Shown: positions 34,305 through 43,964 of the stretch, in pieces | Position numbering within the stretch: the stretch's first letter is position 1 | Layout of the letters: each line of letters begins with the position of its first letter | From: Jeotgalibaca caeni | GTDB taxonomy: Bacteria > Bacillota > Bacilli > Lactobacillales > Aerococcaceae | DNA length: 62,783 bases | NCBI RefSeq assembly: GCF_028863945.1 | Contig: NZ_JARBEA010000009.1 | Coordinates: forward strand, 1-62,783 | Direction of reading: 5' to 3' | Program-made: the position numbers and the translations under genes | The notes under the pieces: generated by a model | The model's input: the letters and a program-made list of their open reading frames with translations, nothing else | Databases searched by the model: none | Told to the model about the DNA's origin: nothing

Positions 34305-36164
34305 ATGAGTGAAAATGATCAAAAGAATAAACGAAATCTAAATTTCAATAATAGTCCGCAGAACCGAAAACCTGCATTGTTCTATTTTTTCATCATTTTT
34401 ATATTGGTGGTGTTGGGAAATACGTTGTTAGTCCCTTCGATTGAAAAGCGCAGCGTAATTGAAGTACCGTACAGTGAGTTTCTCACCGAAGTAGAAGGCG
34501 GCGACGTCAGTGAGGTTGTGATGGAGCAAAATGAAATCACCTTCGTGGCATCCGATGAAGATGGAAATCGCCAGATTTATAATACCGGTGTGGTGGATGA
34601 TCCTGATTTGGTGAACCGCTTGACGGAGGCGGATGTCGTTTTTGCAAAGGAAATCCCTACCGAAGCCTCCCCTATCCTTTACTTCTTGATGTCATGGATT
34701 TTCCCATTGCTTATTTTCTGGGCATTGGGCAGCTTCTTGGCACGCCGGATGTCGAAACGAATGGGTGGCGGCAACAGCCCTCTTTCCTTTGGTGATTCCA
34801 AAGCGAAAGTATACGCAAAAACAGGCGACTCCAAAACGTTCGCTCAAGTAGCAGGACAAGACGAAGCGAAAGAAGCATTGAGCGAAGTAGTCGATTACCT
34901 GCACGATCCAAGTAAATATCAAGCGATCGGAGCCAAGAATCCAAAAGGGGTCTTGTTGGTGGGACCTCCTGGAACAGGGAAAACCTTATTGGCACAGGCC
35001 GTTGCCGGGGAAGCGGATGTTCCGTTCTTCAGCATTTCAGGTTCAGAATTTGTCGAGATGTTTGTCGGACGCGGTGCTGCGAAAGTACGCGACTTGTTCA
35101 AGCAAGCAAATGAAAAAGCTCCTTGTATTGTTTTTATCGATGAGATTGATACCATCGGGAAAAAGCGAGATGGCGCTGGATTCAGTGGTAACGATGAACG
35201 CGAGCAAACTTTGAATCAATTATTGGCAGAGATGGATGGATTCGAAAGCAATAAAGGGGTTGTCATTTTGGCAGCTACCAACCGTCCGGAATCATTGGAC
35301 GCCGCACTCTTACGCCCTGGTCGTTTTGACCGCCGTGTGCCGGTTGAATTGCCGGACTTACGTGGACGCGAAGACATTTTACGTGTACATGCGAAAAATT
35401 ATATCATGGCAAACGATATCGACTACAATACAATCGCCCGCGCAACGAGCGGTGCTTCTGGAGCTGAGTTAGCGAATATTGTAAACGAAGGAGCCTTGCG
35501 CGCTGTTCGTGAAGGCCGCCAGCAAGTTTCCCAAACTGATTTAGAAGAATCTGTGGAAACGGTCATTGCCGGTTACCAAAGAAAGAGCGCAGTCATTTCT
35601 CCGAAAGAGAAAGAAATTGTTGCCTACCATGAAATTGGGCACGCATTAGTAGCAGCGAAGCAGCTGGATTCCGCTCCGGTACACAAGATCACCATTGTAC
35701 CGCGGACATCTGGAGCGCTTGGATATACGATGCAAATTGAGGAAGGCGAAAAATTCCTTATCAGCAAAACGGAACTTTATAACAAGTTGGTAACATTAGC
35801 GGGTGGACGTGTAGCTGAGGAAATCATCTATGGCAGTAAATCTACTGGTGCCTCCAATGATATTGAGCAGATGACGAAAATTGCTCGCGCCATGATTACA
35901 CGTTACGGGATGAGTGACACATTCGGGATGATGCAGATTGAAACGCAGACCAATCAATACTTAGGCGGTGACACTTCCTTGAATGTAGCACCAGGCACTG
36001 CAGAACGCGTCGATCAAGAAGTGATGGAATTGATTCAATCCGCTCACCAAAAAGCAGGCGAAATCATCAGCGATAACCTCAATAAATTGCACGAACTTGC
36101 GCATTATCTCCTCGTCGAAGAAACCATTACTGGCGAAGAGTTTATGAAGATTCTAGAAGATTAA
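34305..36164 (+). CDS. ftsH: ATP-dependent zinc metalloprotease FtsH
   Basis: This membrane-anchored AAA protease degrades misfolded membrane proteins and selected regulators. It has 619 residues. Membrane segments are at about 24-44 and 124-145, flanking a small external domain. The Walker A loop GPPGTGKT is at 220-227, Walker B is IVFIDEID, the second region of homology is [20 protein letters not shown] and the zinc motif HEIGH is at 442-446. Most FtsH proteins have HEAGH, and the length is below the roughly 650-700 common in lactic-acid bacteria. This may therefore be a second paralogue. It stands alone, not beside tilS/hpt where the main ftsH usually lies. Confidence 0.9.
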   Translation: MSENDQKNKRNLNFNNSPQNRKPALFYFFIIFILVVLGNTLLVPSIEKRSVIEVPYSEFLTEVEGGDVSEVVMEQNEITFVASDEDGNRQIYNTGVVDDPDLVNRLTEADVVFAKEIPTEASPILYFLMSWIFPLLIFWALGSFLARRMSKRMGGGNSPLSFGDSKAKVYAKTGDSKTFAQVAGQDEAKEALSEVVDYLHDPSKYQAIGAKNPKGVLLVGPPGTGKTLLAQAVAGEADVPFFSISGSEFVEMFVGRGAAKVRDLFKQANEKAPCIVFIDEIDTIGKKRDGAGFSGNDEREQTLNQLLAEMDGFESNKGVVILAATNRPESLDAALLRPGRFDRRVPVELPDLRGREDILRVHAKNYIMANDIDYNTIARATSGASGAELANIVNEGALRAVREGRQQVSQTDLEESVETVIAGYQRKSAVISPKEKEIVAYHEIGHALVAAKQLDSAPVHKITIVPRTSGALGYTMQIEEGEKFLISKTELYNKLVTLAGGRVAEEIIYGSKSTGASNDIEQMTKIARAMITRYGMSDTFGMMQIETQTNQYLGGDTSLNVAPGTAERVDQEVMELIQSAHQKAGEIISDNLNKLHELAHYLLVEETITGEEFMKILED

Positions 36165-36176
36165 GATTGAAAAGTG

Positions 36177-36219
36177 CTCTCACTCTCCTGATTGATTAGG
36201 AGAGTGAGAGTATTTTTTT
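36177..36219 (+). terminator. Terminator of ftsH
   Basis: CTCTCACTCTCCT pairs with AGGAGAGTGAGAG and is followed by TATTTTTTT. Confidence 0.92.
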
Positions 36220-36230
36220 GTCCTCTGTGA

Positions 36231-36381
36231 TTATCGTTGCGATAGGATTCAGTTTGCGTTTTCTATCACAACGATAAAAGGGTTACCGCAGCGATAGGGT
36301 TTCAGCTGAGCGCTCTATCGCAACGATAAAGGAGTTACCGTTCTGTTAGGAGCTCGTTCGCGTATGCTATCGCAACGATAG
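36231..36381. repeat. Palindrome array copy B (three 52-bp units)
   Basis: Arms start at 36231, 36263, 36283, 36315, 36335 and 36367 (offsets 0, 32, 52, 84, 104, 136), identical in spacing to the copy at 6892. Arms 1, 2, 4 and 6 match the consensus best; arm 5 (TTACCGTTCTGTTAG) is most diverged. The array lies between the convergent ftsH and CHAD genes. Confidence 0.92.
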
Positions 36382-36407
36382 AGAACTTTTCGAATAAAAA
36401 AACTTTC

Positions 36408-37190
36408 TTACACTTCGAAATTCTGTTTGCGTTCCTTTTGCTGCTCAATCATTAGATGCAGAAGTTCCTTTACGTTTTCCACTTCCACCTGATCAGCATA
36501 TCCCTCTAATAAGCCTATGTTCACATGCAGATCTGTGTAGCGACCTAATTGATCCTGAATGGCTTCGGCTTCTTTGCGAATCTTTTTCGCTTTCTTGGTC
36601 AACAACTCGCCAAAGTCGTCTGCTACATACCGTGCTTTTTTCGCCTGAATTCTTGTTTTATGCACACTTTGATAGTCTTCTAAGTCCAGTTGATCCATTC
36701 GCTTCTGTAGCTTCTTCATCCGTTTCTCCAGACGATTGCCCAGTTTCTTCTCCCAACCTTCCTCTGGCTGCCAGTGTTCTAGATATTGCTGGAGGGTATC
36801 GAACGTTGATTCAATCAAACGAACATTCTGAACATTAAACGTTCGGCGCATTTCCTTTCGGCGTTCCTTGTCCAGATATCGGAACAATTCTCGGTAATGA
36901 AGGCTTTGTTCCGGCTGTTCCAAAGCAATCTCACCGCAAACTTCTAATAAAACATCCAATTCTCGTACCGGTTCGTACTTCTGAGCGGTCTCGCGTAGCA
37001 AGCCATTCAAATTCGCATACGTTTCTTCCCCAAGTTCTTTTTTTACAAAGTTTAACAGCGCACGTAACTTGCGCGTTTGGACACGTAATTGGTGCGCCGT
37101 TTCTGGAACGTAGGGATTATTTTGGTAATTGCGGTAGGCACGCCGTAGTTCACCCAATCGATTCCATACAATTTGTTTACTCTTCTCCAT
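36408..37190 (-). CDS. CHAD-domain protein
   Basis: This 260-residue helical protein has conserved basic residues typical of CHAD domains (HQLRVQTRKLRALLNFVKK in the N-terminal half, about residues 29-47; SVHKTRIQAKKARYVADDF later). CHAD domains bind inorganic polyphosphate. The start ATG 37190 follows the sixA stop by 5 nt; the in-frame upstream start at 37232 lies inside sixA. Pairing with a phosphohistidine phosphatase suggests a phosphate-metabolism unit. Confidence 0.85.
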   Translation of the reverse strand: MEKSKQIVWNRLGELRRAYRNYQNNPYVPETAHQLRVQTRKLRALLNFVKKELGEETYANLNGLLRETAQKYEPVRELDVLLEVCGEIALEQPEQSLHYRELFRYLDKERRKEMRRTFNVQNVRLIESTFDTLQQYLEHWQPEEGWEKKLGNRLEKRMKKLQKRMDQLDLEDYQSVHKTRIQAKKARYVADDFGELLTKKAKKIRKEAEAIQDQLGRYTDLHVNIGLLEGYADQVEVENVKELLHLMIEQQKERKQNFEV

Positions 37191-37195
37191 TTTAT

Positions 37196-37678
37196 TCACC
37201 ACTTTTTTGCTTCTTTCGGAGCTAATTTCCAATCCAATTTTCCATTTGCACTGTTTTTGTCATCAAATACAATAGTCATTACGCCACCTTTAGGAAAAGG
37301 GACATGAGCACCGGTCAGTTCCTTCGCCCATAAACTCATAAAGGGTTCGTGGCCGACACACGCGATCGCAAACCCGTCTTCTTCTGCCTTCAGTTCTTGT
37401 AATAGTTCCTGGATGTCACCATTAGCTAAAAATTCTTTCTCTTCTGCTTCTGCTATTTGGACTGCTTCTGTCAAAATGGCAGCCGTCTCTTTTGCTCGCA
37501 CAAGTGGACTTGTCCACACTTTCAATCCTTCCTTATCCTCCAGTAAAGGAACGAGGACTTCCATGAAAGCAGTGAATTCATCCACCCCTTTTGCGGTTAA
37601 CTTGCGGTCAAAGTCTGATGGATGGGCATCTTTATCTTCTGCCTTTCCATGACGAACCAATATCAATTCCCCGATCAT
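37196..37678 (-). CDS. sixA: Phosphohistidine phosphatase SixA-like (histidine phosphatase family)
   Basis: This 160-residue protein has the RHG catalytic motif (LVRHGKAEDKDAHPSDFDRKL, with His10) and the second catalytic His in CVGHEPFMS (about residue 108). SixA proteins remove phosphate from phosphohistidine on signalling proteins. It precedes the CHAD gene by 5 nt. A TGTTATACT -10 lies upstream. Confidence 0.85.
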   Translation of the reverse strand: MIGELILVRHGKAEDKDAHPSDFDRKLTAKGVDEFTAFMEVLVPLLEDKEGLKVWTSPLVRAKETAAILTEAVQIAEAEEKEFLANGDIQELLQELKAEEDGFAIACVGHEPFMSLWAKELTGAHVPFPKGGVMTIVFDDKNSANGKLDWKLAPKEAKKW

Positions 37679-37760
37679 CTCGCTTCCTCCTTCTCGTATG
37701 GTTGCGTTTTCTTGTTTTTAGTATAACATGTTGTATTTGGAAACCCGAACAGAGTGATAC

Positions 37761-37789
37761 AAAAAAAGACGACCGAAGTCGTCTTTTTA
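37761..37789. terminator. Bidirectional UUCG terminator
   Basis: AAAAAGACGAC-TTCG-GTCGTCTTTTT reads as a terminator on both strands; it closes the MATE gene. Confidence 0.93.
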
Positions 37790-37802
37790 GATTACTCTAT
37801 TA

Positions 37803-39185
37803 TTAAGCAATTTGATGGTACTTCCATTTTCCGGAACGGAAACGGAATCGAATCAAGATCCAGCGAACGAATTGGTCGATGACGATGGCAATCCATGCCC
37901 CAATCAGACCAAAAGCAAACACGCGGATAAAGACGGTCGCTAGAACGACACGAATTCCCAAAACCCCGATGAACGTAGAAACAAGTGGGAAGCGGGTGTC
38001 CCCTGCTCCACGCAAGGATCCGGCAACAATCAGTTGGTTCGCTTGGAAAGGTTGAATAATTGCGGCAAGTCGAAGCGCAGTTGAAGCATTCTCAATTATC
38101 GCCGGATCGTTGGAGTAGAGCCCAACCAGCACTTCCGCAAAGAGGAACATAAAGATTCCTAATCCTGTCCCCGCCATACTTCCTAACATCGAAGAGTGGT
38201 GGGCATACTTTTCTGCCATATCTGGATTTCTGGCTCCTAACGCCCGTCCCACTAAAGCAGAAGCGGAGATACCAAAGGATTGACCAATCACAAATGACAG
38301 AGATAATATATTCATTCCAATTTGGTGCGCTGCGAAGATGACGGTTCCGAGTCCAGAAACAACTTGAACGAACATAATGATTCCTGCTCGCATCACCAAC
38401 TGTTCCATAGCTGAAGGAAGGCCGATTTGAACTAAATTCTTCAGCGTTCTTCTAGAAAAGCTGAACTTATTCTTGAACGAGAAACGTAGGTCGCTCTTTC
38501 CAGACATGAGGTAACGAATCATCAAAATACTTGCGACAGAGTTCGCAGTAGCAGTCGAAATGGCCGCTCCTACCACACCTAATTGCGGTAAACCAAACAA
38601 TCCATAAATTAAAATCGCATTCCCAAGAACATTCAAGAAGTTCACACGAATATTGATGCTCATTGGTACTTTTGTTTCCCCGATACCGCGTAATGATCCG
38701 GTTACCCCGAAGTTAAAGGACTGGAACAAATAACTCACACAAATGATACGGAAATAATCTTTCCCTATCGCAACGGTCCCAGGTTCTGCTCCCATAAAGG
38801 CCATAATTTGTTCTGCATAAATAAATCCAAAAAGTGCAATAGGAAGAGCGAGCGTCATACTGATAATCAATACATGCTTCGTCACGTTTTCCATCTGATC
38901 TTTTTTCCCAGCACCGAAGTAGCGTGCAATAATTGCTGTCCCACCTACGTTAAGTGCCTGAACGACGGCGAGGCCTAGAAATAAGGGTTGGTTGGTCACC
39001 CCAACAGAAGCCACCGCTGCTGCGGCATAGTCGGCGTCCGCTATATTTCCTAGCATCATCATATCAATCATCCCGAAAACAGAGCTTAGAATCAGTTCAA
39101 TCAAGACTGGCCAAGCGATATTCATGATATCGTTATAGACAGGATTTTTGAAATTAAATTTCTTTTTCCTTATGCCCTCTGACAT
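37803..39185 (-). CDS. MATE-family multidrug/metabolite antiporter
   Basis: This integral membrane protein has 460 residues and 12 helices in two homologous halves. The family pattern VGVTNQPLFLGLAVVQALNVGGTAIIARYFGAG is visible in pieces near residue 65. MATE pumps export cationic drugs or metabolites in exchange for Na+ or H+. The start may be ATG 39185 or GTG 39197; neither has a strong ribosome site. No regulator is adjacent. Confidence 0.88.
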   Translation of the reverse strand: MSEGIRKKKFNFKNPVYNDIMNIAWPVLIELILSSVFGMIDMMMLGNIADADYAAAAVASVGVTNQPLFLGLAVVQALNVGGTAIIARYFGAGKKDQMENVTKHVLIISMTLALPIALFGFIYAEQIMAFMGAEPGTVAIGKDYFRIICVSYLFQSFNFGVTGSLRGIGETKVPMSINIRVNFLNVLGNAILIYGLFGLPQLGVVGAAISTATANSVASILMIRYLMSGKSDLRFSFKNKFSFSRRTLKNLVQIGLPSAMEQLVMRAGIIMFVQVVSGLGTVIFAAHQIGMNILSLSFVIGQSFGISASALVGRALGARNPDMAEKYAHHSSMLGSMAGTGLGIFMFLFAEVLVGLYSNDPAIIENASTALRLAAIIQPFQANQLIVAGSLRGAGDTRFPLVSTFIGVLGIRVVLATVFIRVFAFGLIGAWIAIVIDQFVRWILIRFRFRSGKWKYHQIA

Positions 39186-39295
39186 TTTTATTTCCACATT
39201 CTTTCTGTATTCATTTTTTCAAAATCTATTTTCCATTATACGCTATATTGGGTAATTTTCAAACAAACAGATTTTGATAGAATGAATCAATTTCG

Positions 39296-40924
39296 TTATA
39301 TTTCAAACGACTGCCAGAATGTCTTGCGGTAGTTTTTCGAACGAATGACGGTAAACATGGTTGGAGCCGTTACTAGAATGATAGAAAAAATCAGTTTGCC
39401 AATGGCAGAAAGGTTCGACATCAATGAAACGACTAACAAAACAATCAAAGTTCCGACAATGAGGACGCCAAAAATTCTCATCGCTTGGACGATGTTTCCT
39501 CCACCACGATTATACAGTTCCGTTAAATTCTGCCATTCCACATTTAACAAGCGGTGATCCCGCACAAAGTAATACTCACTCAATCCATAAATCCCAATTC
39601 CCACTCCTGCTAAAAAGCATAAAATGAGCAACCATGGCAATTGGATATAGAGCATCATGGCTAAAGCAATGATGAGAGGCAAGATCAACTCCAAGGCAAA
39701 GGCAAACCAGAACTTGGTTTGTAAATAGTATTTCATCGAAAACGGCAGCGATTTGATGTAATCATAATTTTCTCGGTCTAAGGAAATGATTACCCCGACA
39801 ATTGAAATTGCGTTCAAGGTCATGTAGGCATATAAATAGCCGATAAAGAAAATCAAGCCCCACCACGACTCCGCAGATAAATTCATGAATGAAAATCCTT
39901 CGCCGGTTAAGAGAGGTACAATCAACAAAACAGGAAAGACGACGTTAGAGCTCAAGTACTGCATCATCAAGGTTCCATCTTGAATCAAGCCGAAGTTATA
40001 TTTCAATAACGTCTTTCTCATGGAGAGCGGTTGTCGGCTGGCTTGTCCTTTTTTACGTAAAACGGTGTGCTCACTTGAACGGTTCTGTTCGGAATCTTCA
40101 TAAATTCCTGGAAGAATAAACTTGTAGACTAGTATAATTAATACTGCTACTGCAAGTACCCACGCACCGATCCCAATTAATCCACTCTGACTCATAGGAT
40201 CACTGATAAAAGCATGCAAATAATGTAAGAAAGGAATGACCCGGTTATCCGGCAAAACTTGGCCGTATGTGTTTGGTGTATCAGAATACGTTAGCAAAAA
40301 GATAACTGCCACCAACCCCATACTCGAGATACTATACAAAACCGTAGTCATTACTTTTTTGTGTGTTTGGAATAAGGAGATGCGGCTAATCAGGTGGACC
40401 ACTCCAATCGAAAACAAAAAGACAAACAACGTTACGATTAGAAATACTAGGAAAGATAAAAGGATATTCCCTAATAAAGGCCGACCTACATCTTGGCCTA
40501 AGTTAAAGAAAACAGCATACGTAGGAGCCAAATAGGGAATAAGCGTAATGACAATGACAACCAGTTTCGCCAAGAAGACTTCACTATTCTTAAAGGGCAA
40601 TGGCAAATAATAAATTAAATCCTTACTCTCATAAAGCAAGTTATAAATAATATAGAACCCTTGGAGCATGGTCATCAAAATAAAAATGAGGGTATAGAAG
40701 GTAAAATAACCAGGATAAACGGTAAAGTCAAAACCAATCAACATGAGTCCATAGATGAAGCTGAATAAAACAAGAATCAAGACACTCTGCATAATCATCG
40801 ACATTGGTGCAGAGAGGAAGGAACTTCTTCCATCAGCCTGTTGATTCCGTTTCTTCTCCAACAGTTGCGGATTGGCATACAGCAAGTTAACCTTTATCAG
40901 TTCAGTCAGCTGTTTCCAACGCAT
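39296..40924 (-). CDS. ABC exporter permease
   Basis: This 542-residue membrane protein has about 12 hydrophobic segments, including a C-terminal pair with VIIVSLDRENYDYIKSLPFSMKYY-type cytosolic loops (in parts, around 355-380). The start ATG 40924 has GGGAGGAG at 7 nt and lies within the 3' end of the ATPase gene. It resembles the large permeases of YthPQ-like exporters; the substrate is unknown. Confidence 0.8.
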   Translation of the reverse strand: MRWKQLTELIKVNLLYANPQLLEKKRNQQADGRSSFLSAPMSMIMQSVLILVLFSFIYGLMLIGFDFTVYPGYFTFYTLIFILMTMLQGFYIIYNLLYESKDLIYYLPLPFKNSEVFLAKLVVIVITLIPYLAPTYAVFFNLGQDVGRPLLGNILLSFLVFLIVTLFVFLFSIGVVHLISRISLFQTHKKVMTTVLYSISSMGLVAVIFLLTYSDTPNTYGQVLPDNRVIPFLHYLHAFISDPMSQSGLIGIGAWVLAVAVLIILVYKFILPGIYEDSEQNRSSEHTVLRKKGQASRQPLSMRKTLLKYNFGLIQDGTLMMQYLSSNVVFPVLLIVPLLTGEGFSFMNLSAESWWGLIFFIGYLYAYMTLNAISIVGVIISLDRENYDYIKSLPFSMKYYLQTKFWFAFALELILPLIIALAMMLYIQLPWLLILCFLAGVGIGIYGLSEYYFVRDHRLLNVEWQNLTELYNRGGGNIVQAMRIFGVLIVGTLIVLLVVSLMSNLSAIGKLIFSIILVTAPTMFTVIRSKNYRKTFWQSFEI

Positions 40925-41672
40925 CGTCGCTCTCCTCCCTTCGTACCTTCTCATCTTGACGACCTGCCAATTTCAAATACGTTTCTTCCAACGATTCATT
41001 TTCGTTTTGCTCGAGAAGGTCTTGAATGGTGCCGTCATAGAGTACCTCCCCTTTTTTCAAAATGGCGATGTGGTTGCACAACTGCTGGGCCACTTCCAAA
41101 ACGTGGGTGGAGAAGAGGACAATGTTTCCTTCCGCTGCGTGTTGCTTCATTAATTCCTTTAAGTCATAAGAAGCTTGTGGATCAAGACCGGTCATCGGTT
41201 CATCTAATACCCAGATTTTCGGATTCGGCAGCAGCGCACCGATAACAAACGTCTTCTGACGCATTCCGTGAGAAAAGGAAGCTATTACTTCATTTTGATG
41301 TTCTGTCATATCAAATAACGTCGTCAACGATTCCAGTTGCTTCTGCTTTGACTCTGCCGAAATTTCATAAGCGACCGCAATCAAATTCCAATATTCCGCC
41401 GCAGTAAGGCGAAGGAACATGTCGGGCGAATCAGGTACATAGCCCATTTTCTTCTTCATTGCTAGACGATTCTCTTCGAGCCGCTCCCCGTCAATCCAAA
41501 TTTCTCCTTCGGTCGGTTCAATAATGCTTACTAGAGACTTAATGGTTGTTGATTTCCCAGCACCATTATGACCAATCAGACCAAAGATTTCTCCAGGCTG
41601 GATGGTAAAGCTGACTTCCTTTAAGGCTTTCTTTTCTCCATAATTTTTCGAAACGCGTTTGAATTCAATCAT
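40902..41672 (-). CDS. ABC exporter ATP-binding protein
   Basis: This 256-residue ATPase has Walker A GHNGAGKST, signature FSHGMRQK and Walker B IWVLDEPMTGLD, with the H-loop in FSTHVLEVAQQ. The degenerate signature (SHGMRQK) is typical of ABC-2/EcsA-type exporters. It overlaps the permease gene by 23 nt, so they are coupled. Confidence 0.9.
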   Translation of the reverse strand: MIEFKRVSKNYGEKKALKEVSFTIQPGEIFGLIGHNGAGKSTTIKSLVSIIEPTEGEIWIDGERLEENRLAMKKKMGYVPDSPDMFLRLTAAEYWNLIAVAYEISAESKQKQLESLTTLFDMTEHQNEVIASFSHGMRQKTFVIGALLPNPKIWVLDEPMTGLDPQASYDLKELMKQHAAEGNIVLFSTHVLEVAQQLCNHIAILKKGEVLYDGTIQDLLEQNENESLEETYLKLAGRQDEKVRREESDDALETAD

Positions 41673-41769
41673 TGTCGTACTCCCTTCTTAAATAACTACC
41701 TCTATTGTACCGTTAAACCGAGGAGTTGAAACCAAAAATAAGCAGTTTCTATCCTGTTTTCATAAAAAT

Positions 41770-41814
41770 AACCCCAGTTGATCCCTAAACAAGTTTTATG
41801 GATCAACTGAGGCT
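41770..41814 (-). terminator. CAGTTGAT-type hairpin terminator
   Basis: AGCCTCAGTTGATCC pairs with GGATCAACTGGGGTT and is followed by ATTTTTAT on the minus strand. It shares its arms with the galT terminator at 22842. It ends the tiny gene(s) at 41813-41947. Confidence 0.75.
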
Positions 41815-41947
41815 ATTCACATTTTTTGACTAGATTATACCGGTAATCAAGATGACTCCTAACACTACAATCATGACCACAATGAACCAGCTCGCTGATG
41901 GATTCACGTAACGAACGTTCATCATCCACTAATAAAATTGAATACAC
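41813..41947 (-). CDS. Overlapping tiny frame resembling response-regulator N-terminus
   Basis: GTG 41947 stands 8 nt after a perfect AAAGGAGG and opens a 44-codon frame beginning MYSILLVDDERSLRESI. This matches the first strand and acidic pocket of receiver domains, but the frame stops after 44 codons. It overlaps, in another frame, the hydrophobic peptide at 41830-41925. It may be a receiver-domain relic, a translational coupler, or chance resemblance. Confidence 0.3.
   Translation of the reverse strand: MYSILLVDDERSLRESISELVHCGHDCSVRSHLDYRYNLVKKCE
41830..41925 (-). CDS. Possible 31-residue membrane peptide
   Basis: The frame from ATG 41925 encodes a short polar N-terminus (MMNVRYVNPSAS) and an uninterrupted hydrophobic helix (WFIVVMIVVLGVILITGII). 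It has no strong ribosome site of its own; AAAGGAGG lies about 30 nt upstream and serves the overlapping frame that starts at GTG 41947. The region has a terminator behind it. The long uncharged helix argues that this frame is the real product. Confidence 0.45.
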   Translation of the reverse strand: MMNVRYVNPSASWFIVVMIVVLGVILITGII

Positions 41948-41979
41948 TGTTCCTTCCTCCTTTGAAAACATCATCAAAT

Positions 41980-42011
41980 AAGCGCAGGCTGAGCTCTGCT
42001 CTCCTGCGCTT
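41980..42011 (-). terminator. Hairpin after M3 peptidase gene
   Basis: AAGCGCAGG pairs with CCTGCGCTT across a 14-nt loop. Only ATTTGATGATGTTTT follows, so termination may be partial, with read-through into the tiny gene(s) downstream. Confidence 0.5.
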
Positions 42012-42042
42012 ACTCGATCGAGCCATTACACTCTATTCTCTA

Positions 42043-43740
42043 TTATAACCGGGTGTCGTCAACTGCCGACAATACTTCATCAATCGCCTGTACGATTTCT
42101 GTTAGTGAACCTTCCTCGAAAGGTGACTTCAAGTTCGCAATGTCAACGAGTTCTAGGAAACTCTTTGTGCCGCCTACTTCACAAATGGCTATGTAGTCTT
42201 GCCATGCTTCCATGTCTTGGTCATGGATGGCCCGTTTCCAGAATTGGAACGCACACACTTGAGCCAAGGCGTAGTCAATATAGTAGAATGGCGTCGTGAA
42301 AATATGTCCTTGGCGGAACCACAATGTTCCTTGGTCTAAGAATTCATTCTCACTAAAATCTTTGTGGGGGTTATACATTTTTTCCAGTTTGCGCCAAGTT
42401 GCCTTCCGCTCTGCTGGGGTCATCCAAGGATTCTCATATACTTCGTGTTGATAGTGATCCACCAGCACTCCATACGGCAAGAACTGCAAGGCTCCTGATA
42501 AATGAGTAAACTTGTATTTTTCTGTTTCTTCTTTGAAGAATAATTCCATCCACGGGTAGGTGAAGAACTCCATGCTCATCGAATGAATCTCTGCACTTTC
42601 ACTGGTTGGGAAGACAATTTCTGGCTGCGGAATCCAACGTGATTGGAACACTTGGAAGGCGTGACCCGCTTCATGTGTCAATACATCAATGTCTCCGCTC
42701 GTTCCATTGAAGTTAGCAAAGATAAAGGGAGAGTCGTATTCAGGAATAAAGGTACAATATCCGCCACTTGCCTTTCCTTCTTTGGTTTCCAAGTCAAGCA
42801 ACTCATGGTCATACATATAATCAATGAAGTGAGCCGTTTCCGGTGACAATTCATGATACATTTTCTTGCCCATTTCCATAATATAAGCTGGATCGCCTTT
42901 TGGTGTAGCATTCCCATCCAAGAAATCCAGATTTAAGTCATAGTAATGGAGTTTTTCCACATTGATGCGTTTTGCTTGGCGTTCATATAGTTTATTCGTA
43001 ACCGGCACTACTTCTTCCAACACTTGCTTCCGGAAGGTTTGTACCATCTCACGGTTATAGTCATAGCGTTCCATCCGCAAATAACCGAGCTCCACAAAAT
43101 CTTTGAAGCCTAATGTTTTGGCAATTTGATCGCGTACTTTTACCAATTGGTCATAGATTGTATCAATCTCTGCTTCTTTTTCTTGGAAAAAGCGGAAGTA
43201 CGCTTCTGAAGCAGCCTTTCGTACACTGCGGTCTGTAGATTGTTGGTAGGGTCCTAATTGAGAAAGGTTCAACACTTTCCCGTCAAATTCAATCTTCGCG
43301 CTGGCAATTAATTTATCATATTTGCTGCCTAACTCATTTTCTTGTTGCAACAAGGAAATGGCTTCAGGGCTGAACGTTTTTAGGCGGTATTCTGCCATTT
43401 TGAAGTATTGTTTGGTTAATACCAACTCTAATTCAACACGAAACGGTGAACCGAGTAGAGCGTGATAGTATTCATTATATAATTCCTCATACAAAGGACC
43501 ATATTCGTTCCAATAATCATTCTCTCCCTCATAGAAGGAATCATTCGTATTGATGCTATGTCGTACATAGGCGATTTGAGATTGTTTCTCTGTTTCTACC
43601 ATCAAATTTTTCATGACCGTAACGGCAGCGATTGCTTCGTCATCGTCTTTCGCCATCTTTAATTTTTCAATTGCTTGTTGTGCTGCCAACTTATAAGAAG
43701 AAAAATCGGGACGTTTGTATTCATATTCTGTAAACTTCAT
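42043..43740 (-). CDS. M3-family oligoendopeptidase (PepF-like)
   Basis: This zinc oligopeptidase has 565 residues. The active-site motif HEAGH is in DVLTHEAGHAFQVF (about residue 350) and is followed by the third ligand region ESAEIHSMSMEFFTYPW. It cleaves medium-size peptides in the cytosol. It is a single gene. Confidence 0.93.
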   Translation of the reverse strand: MKFTEYEYKRPDFSSYKLAAQQAIEKLKMAKDDDEAIAAVTVMKNLMVETEKQSQIAYVRHSINTNDSFYEGENDYWNEYGPLYEELYNEYYHALLGSPFRVELELVLTKQYFKMAEYRLKTFSPEAISLLQQENELGSKYDKLIASAKIEFDGKVLNLSQLGPYQQSTDRSVRKAASEAYFRFFQEKEAEIDTIYDQLVKVRDQIAKTLGFKDFVELGYLRMERYDYNREMVQTFRKQVLEEVVPVTNKLYERQAKRINVEKLHYYDLNLDFLDGNATPKGDPAYIMEMGKKMYHELSPETAHFIDYMYDHELLDLETKEGKASGGYCTFIPEYDSPFIFANFNGTSGDIDVLTHEAGHAFQVFQSRWIPQPEIVFPTSESAEIHSMSMEFFTYPWMELFFKEETEKYKFTHLSGALQFLPYGVLVDHYQHEVYENPWMTPAERKATWRKLEKMYNPHKDFSENEFLDQGTLWFRQGHIFTTPFYYIDYALAQVCAFQFWKRAIHDQDMEAWQDYIAICEVGGTKSFLELVDIANLKSPFEEGSLTEIVQAIDEVLSAVDDTRL

Positions 43741-43868
43741 TTGTCAGCCACCTTTTCTGAGTTGTTCTATAACATAGTATACCAAATGTATAGAAATAAA
43801 AGACACATTCTCGAAAAAAATTCGGAAAGCACTTATCAACGCATGGAAAAAGTGATATGATAAAAAAC

Positions 43869-43956
43869 GGAGAATTACTCAAGAGGCTGAAGAGGCCGCA
43901 CTCGAAATGCGGTAGGCGTCGTAAGGCGTGCAGGGGTTCAAATCCCCTATTCTCCG
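43869..43956 (+). tRNA. tRNA-Ser (anticodon CGA)
   Basis: The acceptor stem is GGAGAAT/ATTCTCC. The anticodon arm CCGCA-CTCGAAA-TGCGG has anticodon CGA (decodes UCG). A long variable arm (GGCGTCGTAAGGCGT region) confirms a class II tRNA. T arm AGGGG-TTCAAAT-CCCCT. It is 88 nt long and CCA is not encoded. Confidence 0.95.
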
Positions 43957-43964
43957 TACTTAAA

